The position numbers were made by a program, and so were the translations under genes. Below the pieces are notes generated by a model. It saw only the letters and a program-made list of their open reading frames with translations. It searched no databases and was not told the DNA's origin. This document shows, piece by piece, positions 15,605-21,854 of a stretch of 21,854 nucleotides of DNA. This stretch comes from a virus, in IMG/VR virus record IMGVR_UViG_3300006793_000331, positions 1 to 21,854 of that record; one strand, given 5' to 3'. How positions within the stretch are numbered: position 1 is the stretch's first letter; every line of letters starts with the position of its first letter.

Positions 15605-17458
15605 ATGGCAACATATTATAAGTACGCAGAAAGGGATGCTAGCAATCAGGTAAACTGGTCGGAGATTACCTCCAACATGGTAAACTCTCTCAAAGAGGTT
15701 GAGGCTATTCGAGAGTCTAAGAGGCAGGCTATAAATGATGCTACTGCAGAGTTAGGCACAACTCTTTCAGAAGCTCCACAGGGAGACCATAGGGGCTTAA
15801 ATGAGTTTGCTATGACGTATGCTAACAACGCACAACAGATGCGTTTAATGCAAGACCAACTACTAAAATCAGGGCAGTTAAAACTAAAGGACTATAACAT
15901 TGGCCGTGCTAACCTTACTCAAGGGACTACGCAACTTTTTAATTTAGGAAAAAAATATCAAGCCGTTTACAAGGAGAAAATGGATAGGTTTCAGAATGGG
16001 GAGTCTGGTATGCAAGAGCAATTTCAAATGGGTGAGCTTGAAGCCTTTGCAAACTTTTCTAATCACGAGGCTTATATTAATCCTACAAACGGCCAAGTAA
16101 GTGTGGGTAAATTAATAACCGAAGAAAGAGATGGAAAGACTGTTACAACTATGGATAGAACTCCTGGTAGTTTTACCACAGTTCAGGAACTTAATTTTTC
16201 TGTTGCACAAAAAGTAGACAAGTATAAGCTTGATGGTTTAGATGCAGACATAGATAGGTTGGCTACAAAATACGTAAAAACATTTGGGCCAAATTTTTCT
16301 ATCGATGACGTTAGGCAGTTACCTGAGTTTAAGAAGATGAAGCAGGACATGATAAATGCACAAATGGCTACAGGAAACCAGAATGTGGGAAGCATGTTGG
16401 CTGATTACCTTAGGGTTGCACCTAATGGAGATGCATATGGATACACAAGAGACCCTAACAAGCAAGACGAAAACACCATACTATTAGTTGCTGACCCTAA
16501 TCAACCAGGCTCAGGTAAGCTTGTACCAGACTTTAGTAGTGAGATTGGAAAGAAGCAATATAAAGAAGCGGAAGGTTTTATTGATAGAGAAATTGAAAAG
16601 CAACTAAGTCGTACAGAAACTAAAAAAGAACCTAGGCCACCAAGAGAAAAAAGTCCATCTAAAATACTTGAAGAGCAACAAGGAAGTGTTGTTGACTTAT
16701 GGAACTCGTTGTATAGTGCAAAAGACACTGCTAAAAGAAATAGTATTGTTAGTTCTATTATTTCTAGTCCATACAATAAACAAGCTAAAAATATGTTAAA
16801 AAACATAACCTTTGTTTCAAGAAATATAGGTACAAAAGATAAGCCTGTAATGCAAGACTTTATGGAGGTTAGTTATGAAAACCCTGCAGGAAATAGAACT
16901 GGAAATAAAGCTATTCCTATAACTGACAGCTATGTAGATTGGGCAGCAGCAGGTGTAGAGCTTCATGGAGTTCAAGATAAAGCTAAGAGAGAAAAAGGAT
17001 TAAGTACAAAATCAATATTTGGTGGTGGAAAAGATAATTCATTTGAAGGGATAACTGGAGGAAGAGGTGAGGAAATAGAAAGTAATGTAACAAAAGTTAG
17101 GAATCAGGTAAGAGGCATGATAGGAAAAAACACATTTAAAGATATGAGTGATAACGATGTGGCTATATTCCTGCAGTCTAAACTTGGTGCTCTAGGGTTT
17201 ACTTTTAGACCAGATAATTCTCCATTTAATGATGTATTAGTTAAATATCCTGGAGGTGGGGATGACGAGTATGTTTTAGAGGTAGGGTCTCGTGGTAGTG
17301 TAGAAAAAACAAAAAACTTTTTAGATTTTATTCTTCCGTTAATATCAAACGAAGCAGCAGATGTATTTATAGAGTCAGGTGTTGATATATCTGGAGGTGT
17401 AATAGGAGGATCAAAAGAAACAGAAACAAACAATAAGAAGAAATTACCAGGAAGTTAA
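15605..17458 (+). CDS. Putative middle ejection (internal virion) protein, T7 gp15 / P22 gp20-like role
   Basis: This 617-residue protein starts immediately after the previous stop. Residues 1-130 are helical and charged (YYKYAERDASNQVNWSEI, then RESKRQAINDATAELG, then SEAPQGDHRGLNEFA), a beginning I associate with internal virion proteins in marine Bacteroidota phages. A mixed segment follows at about 180-320, then a Pro/Lys-rich flexible linker near 335-352 (RTETKKEPRPPREKSP), then a further mixed domain at about 360-617 with few hydrophobic runs. There is no membrane helix, signal peptide, or recognisable lysozyme, amidase or transglycosylase motif. It sits between the small membrane-active-looking protein and the giant one and is translationally linked to both (one base separates it from the next ATG). 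I infer that it is carried in the virion and forms part of a periplasmic conduit. A tail assembly role cannot be excluded. Confidence 0.52.
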   Translation: MATYYKYAERDASNQVNWSEITSNMVNSLKEVEAIRESKRQAINDATAELGTTLSEAPQGDHRGLNEFAMTYANNAQQMRLMQDQLLKSGQLKLKDYNIGRANLTQGTTQLFNLGKKYQAVYKEKMDRFQNGESGMQEQFQMGELEAFANFSNHEAYINPTNGQVSVGKLITEERDGKTVTTMDRTPGSFTTVQELNFSVAQKVDKYKLDGLDADIDRLATKYVKTFGPNFSIDDVRQLPEFKKMKQDMINAQMATGNQNVGSMLADYLRVAPNGDAYGYTRDPNKQDENTILLVADPNQPGSGKLVPDFSSEIGKKQYKEAEGFIDREIEKQLSRTETKKEPRPPREKSPSKILEEQQGSVVDLWNSLYSAKDTAKRNSIVSSIISSPYNKQAKNMLKNITFVSRNIGTKDKPVMQDFMEVSYENPAGNRTGNKAIPITDSYVDWAAAGVELHGVQDKAKREKGLSTKSIFGGGKDNSFEGITGGRGEEIESNVTKVRNQVRGMIGKNTFKDMSDNDVAIFLQSKLGALGFTFRPDNSPFNDVLVKYPGGGDDEYVLEVGSRGSVEKTKNFLDFILPLISNEAADVFIESGVDISGGVIGGSKETETNNKKKLPGS

Positions 17459-17459
17459 T

Positions 17460-20400
17460 ATGAACGAAGAAGCTATTTTATTACTGTATAACGACTTAAA
17501 AGAAACTTATGATGTTGGGTCTATAGATGATTTTAAAAATTATCTAATGGATGATAATAAGAAACAAATGTTCTTTGATCAGGTTATTAAACCAACATAT
17601 AATGTTGATGATATAGAAACTTTTAACGAAGTTTATGGATTAAAAAAAAAAGACGAATCTACTTTTGTTGCTCCAAAAAAAGATGTGGAATTGGTTACGG
17701 AAGACACTTCTTTGGATACACAAGAAACTCCTGAAACTACAGAGTACCAACCACAAAATATACTTGAGCCTATAGAAAGCGAGGATTCAGAATTTGAAGC
17801 ATCCTTAAAGACTTCTGTTACTCCAGAAATGATAGCTGACGTAGAAGAATTTGTAGTTCCAGAAATGCAATACAAGTTTGGTAAGTATGGCTTTGACTTT
17901 GAGGAAGCAAATATTTTGGGTGATGAAATGCGTGTCAAAGTTCGTGGCACGAATAAAGAATTAAAAGTTCCGTTACATAGACTTTTTTTTAAGGAAACTA
18001 CTTCAAAAGAATTAGAAAAATTTCTTAGAGAAAATAAAAGAAAGGAAAGCGAGATACTAAAACAAAGTCAAGCTATAGTACAAAACCAAAGAATTATTCA
18101 GACTGATGAAGAATTAAATGCTACCATAAAATTATTTAATAAAGAATCTGAACGATTTGTCTATGAGGCTAATGAGTATGCTAAATCTAAAGCAAAACTA
18201 GACAGTATATACGACTCTAATTTTTCTAATGTTAGCAAGGAGCTTATAAAAAATAATCCTGTATTAAAAGCAAACTACGATGAATGGCTAAAAGAGTCTA
18301 AACAACTAGATGCAAAACTTAAAGAAATAGAGGGTAAGTCTAAAGATTTTAAATATAAAGGTGCAAAGTTAGACAAGATTGCAGGAGATTACACTGCAAT
18401 GAAAGCAGAACAAGGCACGTGGTGGTCAGGTTTTTGGAATGAAATGGCGGGTGGTTTAGGACCTACGTTTACACCAATATCTTCAATTATAGACTTAGGA
18501 ACATACCTGGATGAGAAGATGATAATGGGAGATGATACTGATGCCAGTGTTCCTGTAAAAACTAGAAAAGAAGAATACAAGAAGGACATAATTAGAATAG
18601 CTAAAGAAGAGGGCTTAGCACCTGAAGGATTAAATGAAGACATGTCTCTTGATGAGGTGGTTAAAGCTCTTGGTGGGGACACCAATGATGTTAAACTTTT
18701 TTTTGATTCTATTGTCACCAAAGGGTTCTTAAATTCACCTAGTATGGCAAGAGCTAGAGCCATGAAAACAGGGTCTACAAAAGGAGGAACTCAGGAGAAA
18801 GAAGAAACAAACTTTGATATAGTTCAAGATAAACTTCTTGACATTGAAAGAAAGACTAAAAAGTATTACGAGCCAAAGGTTGACCCTAGTGACCCTGAAG
18901 GGAAAAGATTGATAAGTGCAAGAGAACTTGCCTTTACTGATGCTATGAGTGATGACCCTAAGTTTAGAAATCCATTCTCAGTTGTTGGAGCACAAAAAGA
19001 CAACTTTGGTAACGAGGGTATGGTTTCTGCAGGGCGTGATGCTTTTAATTTTTTAAAGGACAAGAGCACCACAGAACAGTGGGCAGAGGTTCAAAAGCAG
19101 GGTAATTTTTTAAAGAAAGGTTTTTTAGGATTAGGAGGTTCACTTCCTGCAATGCTAGGAACATCAACTCCTGCAGGTTGGGCGCAACGTACTGCTCAGA
19201 TGTACAACATGTCTACAGATTATGTAGACCAAGAGATGGAAAAAAATCCTATGTTTGACAAGATATCTGAGGCAGAAAAAACACTAGTAAAGATGCCTAT
19301 AGGTGTTGCTACAGCAGTATTAGAGAACGTAGGTCTTAGAAATATTATAGCACAAAAAGGATTACTAAACTCTTTAGTTTCCAAGGCTTTACGTAAGTCA
19401 AACAAGAACACAACTGCTAAGACATTCCAGGAGTTTATTCGTCAGGATGTCGAAAGTATGATTGGAAGGGGTGCCTTAGTTATAACAGGAGCAGGTTTAG
19501 CAGAGTTTGAGACTGGGTTTGCTCAAGAGATTGCAACTATTGGAATAAAGGATGTATACAATGCTAGCAAGGAGGCTAAGATGTTTGAGACTCCAGAAAC
19601 TTTTGCAACCTATATGTCACAGGTGGTTGAAGCAGGTTTAGCTGAAATGGTAGGTGGTTTTGTTATGGGTAGTATTCCTGCAGTAAGTTCTGCTGTTAGT
19701 GGTCTTGACGTTCAGAATCTAGACCCTGAAGTTTTTGAAATATTTGAGAATACGATACAAGAACCTACATTAAAAAGTGCATACATATCAGGATTAAAAA
19801 ACAGAATAGCTGACCCATCTAATCAATTAGATGCTAAAGAAGCTCAGAAGGAGTTAGACCTTGTAAACAAACTAGAAGGAATAATGATAGCTAATCGTGT
19901 TCCGTTTGATGAGTTTAATACTAACCAAAGAAAGGAGGCACTTCAGTTGCTTCTACAAAAAGAAACTCTAGACAACGAAATTCAAGAGGCAGATAAAGTT
20001 TTGTCTAAGCCAAAGCAAGAACTTTTAGACAGGGTTAATAAAAGACTAGAAGAGTTAACAGGGGAAAGTATTTCTACTCAGGAGGAAACTAAACTTGAGT
20101 CTGAAGGAATTACTGAGCTTGATTCAACTTTAGAAGAGGGTGATAAAACAGTAGAAGAAACAGAGATTGAAGTTGATGATGAAGTTTTAATGACACCTGA
20201 AGAAATAAAAAAGGCAATTTTTGAATCAAATGTAGCTAGAAATAAAGCAGAAAAAAAGGGTGATGAGGCTGAAGTAAGAAGACAAGTTGAAAGAGGGGAA
20301 TATCTATCCTCTTTGATTGACGAAAAAACTAGAGATAAACTAGGAATCATAAAGGATTTATATAGTAAAGATGCAGTAAAAACAAAAATAGAAGAATTAA

Positions 20401-21854
20401 AAAAAGATCCTTTTTATAACTCAAATTTTTTTACAGAACAAATAAAATTGCTTGAAGAGGTTTTAGAGGAGTACAATAAAATAGAAGCTTTAGAAGATAA
20501 AAAACAATTTGAATTAAATAATAGAAAGAAACCAGGAAACATAAAAGTTAAAGATGAAACCTCATTAACTGTAGTTCAAAAAATTGAGCAAAGAATAAAA
20601 ACTATTGCAAATATATCAGGACAAAAAAGAATATTAAACAGATTAAATATATTTAAAAATTCACCACTTCCTGAAAATTACAAAAATCTTTTAAATGCAG
20701 ATTTAGAATTAGTAAATAGCTCTATTGTTAAAGTAAAAGATATAATGGATATGTCTTTTAAACAATTTAGTGACTATACTAATAATTTAAACACCAATAG
20801 TTCTTTAGTAGACACTACTGCTATAGATAATCAGATTAAAGAGGCAAAGCAAAAGATAGAGAGCTATAAAAAGTTTGATAAAATTGCTGTAAAACCTGCT
20901 CCCAAAGCAGAAGTAAAAGTAGAAGCAGAGGTAGAGGTTACTTCTAAAGAAGAGACAGAAGTAAAAGAAGAAAGATTAAAGGACTCTCAGATACCTGTGT
21001 CAAACCAAAGGTTTACTGTTGAAGATGATAATGGAAATACTATTTTTGTAGAAATTACAACAAATCTTGATGGTAGCAGGAAAGTAATTCAAAAGATAGA
21101 AGATGGAACTATTGTAGGAGCAAACTCCAAGATAATTTCAAAAGACAATACTCTAACAAACGAAGAGTACACTTCACAACAATTTGGAGATATCAAACAA
21201 ACTGAAGATGTAGATATTAAAAATATAAGAAGTTCTAAAGTAGAATCTAGAATGTCTGACAGGCAGCGTAAAGCAGCAGGTATGGATGTAACACCTGAAG
21301 CTGAGGTTGAGGAAAAGAAAATAGATAAGGAAACTCAAGAAGAACAAGAAGATATTAAAGAGTTTTTTATAGATGAGTTGGGTGAGAGTATTTCTCCTAA
21401 CTTAAACATAAACAAAGAAGGGAAGCCTGAAAAAGTAAATAATTTAAAGCCAAGAATAATTAAAATAGCCAAGGCTAGTGCTAAGGCTATTGCTAATTTA
21501 CTTCCTAAAACAAAAATTGTTTTACACGAAAGCAAGTCAGAATACTTTAAGTATACTGGTAAAAAAGGTAGAGGTTATTATGATACTACGACAGACACCA
21601 TACATATCGATTTAACTAATGCTAAGTTAAGCACTGTACCACATGAGGTGTTTCATGCGGTGTTTTTAAATAAGTTAAAGACAGACGCAAAGGCAAGGGC
21701 GATGGCTATAAAGATGGTTGAGTCTGTTAAAAAGACCCTTCCTAAAACAAGTAAGCTTTACAAAGAAATTGATGCCTTCAGTAAGCTATATACTGGTGAA
21801 CAAGCACAGTTCCAAGAAGAAGAGTTTATTGCAGAACTTATAGGCTTGATGTCA
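17460..21854 (+). CDS. Giant ejection/cargo protein with zincin-type metallopeptidase motif (3' end outside window)
   Basis: The frame is open from ATG 17460 to the last base of the window, giving at least 1465 residues. Residues 1-65 hold two copies of T-Y-[DN]-V-x-x-I-x-x-F exactly 30 residues apart (16-25 and 46-55), ending in YGLKKKD. Residues 160-320 are helical and charged. Hydrophobic, Gly/Ala-rich stretches at about 552-580, 671-700 and 717-750 could enter membranes. Residues 860-1140 are acidic or coiled-coil-like. A Lys/Glu linker is near 1144-1170, and a small strand-rich domain follows at about 1184-1255. The visible end shows RGYYDTTTDTIHIDL followed by VPHEVFHAVF: H1395, E1396 and H1399 form HExxH. 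Glu1454-1455 or Glu1459, in EEFIAELIG, is a likely third zinc ligand. It stands in the giant (T7 gp16-like) position of an ejection set. Zincin domains are known in large phage polyvalent proteins (Iyer, Aravind and colleagues). The substrate is unknown. Confidence 0.66.
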   Translation, partial: MNEEAILLLYNDLKETYDVGSIDDFKNYLMDDNKKQMFFDQVIKPTYNVDDIETFNEVYGLKKKDESTFVAPKKDVELVTEDTSLDTQETPETTEYQPQNILEPIESEDSEFEASLKTSVTPEMIADVEEFVVPEMQYKFGKYGFDFEEANILGDEMRVKVRGTNKELKVPLHRLFFKETTSKELEKFLRENKRKESEILKQSQAIVQNQRIIQTDEELNATIKLFNKESERFVYEANEYAKSKAKLDSIYDSNFSNVSKELIKNNPVLKANYDEWLKESKQLDAKLKEIEGKSKDFKYKGAKLDKIAGDYTAMKAEQGTWWSGFWNEMAGGLGPTFTPISSIIDLGTYLDEKMIMGDDTDASVPVKTRKEEYKKDIIRIAKEEGLAPEGLNEDMSLDEVVKALGGDTNDVKLFFDSIVTKGFLNSPSMARARAMKTGSTKGGTQEKEETNFDIVQDKLLDIERKTKKYYEPKVDPSDPEGKRLISARELAFTDAMSDDPKFRNPFSVVGAQKDNFGNEGMVSAGRDAFNFLKDKSTTEQWAEVQKQGNFLKKGFLGLGGSLPAMLGTSTPAGWAQRTAQMYNMSTDYVDQEMEKNPMFDKISEAEKTLVKMPIGVATAVLENVGLRNIIAQKGLLNSLVSKALRKSNKNTTAKTFQEFIRQDVESMIGRGALVITGAGLAEFETGFAQEIATIGIKDVYNASKEAKMFETPETFATYMSQVVEAGLAEMVGGFVMGSIPAVSSAVSGLDVQNLDPEVFEIFENTIQEPTLKSAYISGLKNRIADPSNQLDAKEAQKELDLVNKLEGIMIANRVPFDEFNTNQRKEALQLLLQKETLDNEIQEADKVLSKPKQELLDRVNKRLEELTGESISTQEETKLESEGITELDSTLEEGDKTVEETEIEVDDEVLMTPEEIKKAIFESNVARNKAEKKGDEAEVRRQVERGEYLSSLIDEKTRDKLGIIKDLYSKDAVKTKIEELKKDPFYNSNFFTEQIKLLEEVLEEYNKIEALEDKKQFELNNRKKPGNIKVKDETSLTVVQKIEQRIKTIANISGQKRILNRLNIFKNSPLPENYKNLLNADLELVNSSIVKVKDIMDMSFKQFSDYTNNLNTNSSLVDTTAIDNQIKEAKQKIESYKKFDKIAVKPAPKAEVKVEAEVEVTSKEETEVKEERLKDSQIPVSNQRFTVEDDNGNTIFVEITTNLDGSRKVIQKIEDGTIVGANSKIISKDNTLTNEEYTSQQFGDIKQTEDVDIKNIRSSKVESRMSDRQRKAAGMDVTPEAEVEEKKIDKETQEEQEDIKEFFIDELGESISPNLNINKEGKPEKVNNLKPRIIKIAKASAKAIANLLPKTKIVLHESKSEYFKYTGKKGRGYYDTTTDTIHIDLTNAKLSTVPHEVFHAVFLNKLKTDAKARAMAIKMVESVKKTLPKTSKLYKEIDAFSKLYTGEQAQFQEEEFIAELIGLMS
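21627..21845 (+). other. Zincin metallopeptidase core (HEVFH plus downstream Glu)
   Basis: This segment encodes the strand and helix carrying H1395-E1396-V-F-H1399 and, about 55 residues later, EEFIAELIG. In gluzincin-like enzymes the two His and a downstream Glu bind zinc and the Glu of HExxH is the catalytic base. The preceding GYYD...TIHIDL edge strand is the usual companion of this helix in phage polyvalent-protein zincins. The domain may continue beyond the window. Confidence 0.72.

Noticed and set aside
16501-17433. Minus-strand open frames of about 100 codons (16501-16806 and 17104-17433)
   Set aside because: They lie antisense to well-supported + strand genes, have Ser/Phe/Leu-rich low-information products, and no leader or operon context. 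They are shadows.
17633-21535. Several minus-strand open frames opposite the giant gene, the longest about 124 codons
   Set aside because: The + strand frame is continuous from 17460 to the window end with coherent protein patterns; the antisense products show only composition reflected from it.
1-21854. CRISPR array, tRNA genes, insertion sequence or integration site
   Set aside because: No spaced direct repeats, no cloverleaf, no transposase or terminal inverted repeats were seen; the only repeats are short in-frame coding duplications.
1-21854. Firm assignment to crAss-like phages
   Set aside because: Gene order and the muzzle/ring layout are compatible, but short-tailed flavobacterial phages outside that group share them, and no diagnostic sequence could be compared here.

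Overview
This window reads as one stretch of the late (virion) gene block of a tailed dsDNA bacteriophage. Every gene is on the + strand, spacing is tight, and there are no RNA genes, integrase or metabolic genes. The host is most likely a member of the Bacteroidota, probably a flavobacterium. The DNA is AT-rich. Start codons are preceded by A/T-rich leaders instead of Shine-Dalgarno sequences. Short intergenic gaps carry the Bacteroidota-type -7 promoter element TAnnTTTG. Twelve of the thirteen complete gene ends use TAA. No tape-measure, sheath or baseplate gene is visible, and a gp10/muzzle-like giant tail protein is followed by an ejection-protein-like set, which points to a short-tailed (podovirus) morphology. 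crAss-like or Cellulophaga/Flavobacterium podovirus relatives are plausible, but I cannot place the phage without a database search.

Layout. (1) 1-5568, DNA packaging and head: the C-terminal part of the large terminase, portal, a probable scaffold, and the major capsid protein, ending in a strong intrinsic terminator. (2) 5641-6390: one gene of unknown function between two intrinsic terminators. (3) 6485-12838, neck and tail: a promoter, two connector/ring-type proteins, and a 1567-residue muzzle/tail-stabilisation-like protein. (4) 12847-14527: a 51-residue protein, a Cys-rich protein built of three repeats about 79 residues apart, and a 271-residue virion protein. (5) 14567 to the window end, probable ejection (cargo) module: a glycine/alanine-rich membrane-active-looking protein, a 617-residue helical protein, and a giant protein of at least 1465 residues that is still open at the window edge. 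Its visible end carries a zincin-type metallopeptidase motif (HEVFH plus a downstream Glu).

How the genes work together. Terminase and portal package DNA into a capsid built from the capsid protein on a scaffold. The ring proteins and muzzle protein close the portal vertex and form the short tail. The last three genes are in the position and size order of the T7 gp14-gp15-gp16 ejection proteins, and would be packaged in the head and delivered to the host envelope with the genome. The metallopeptidase domain on the giant protein is the most notable feature. All functional names come from reading sequence patterns and gene order by eye; no search was run.
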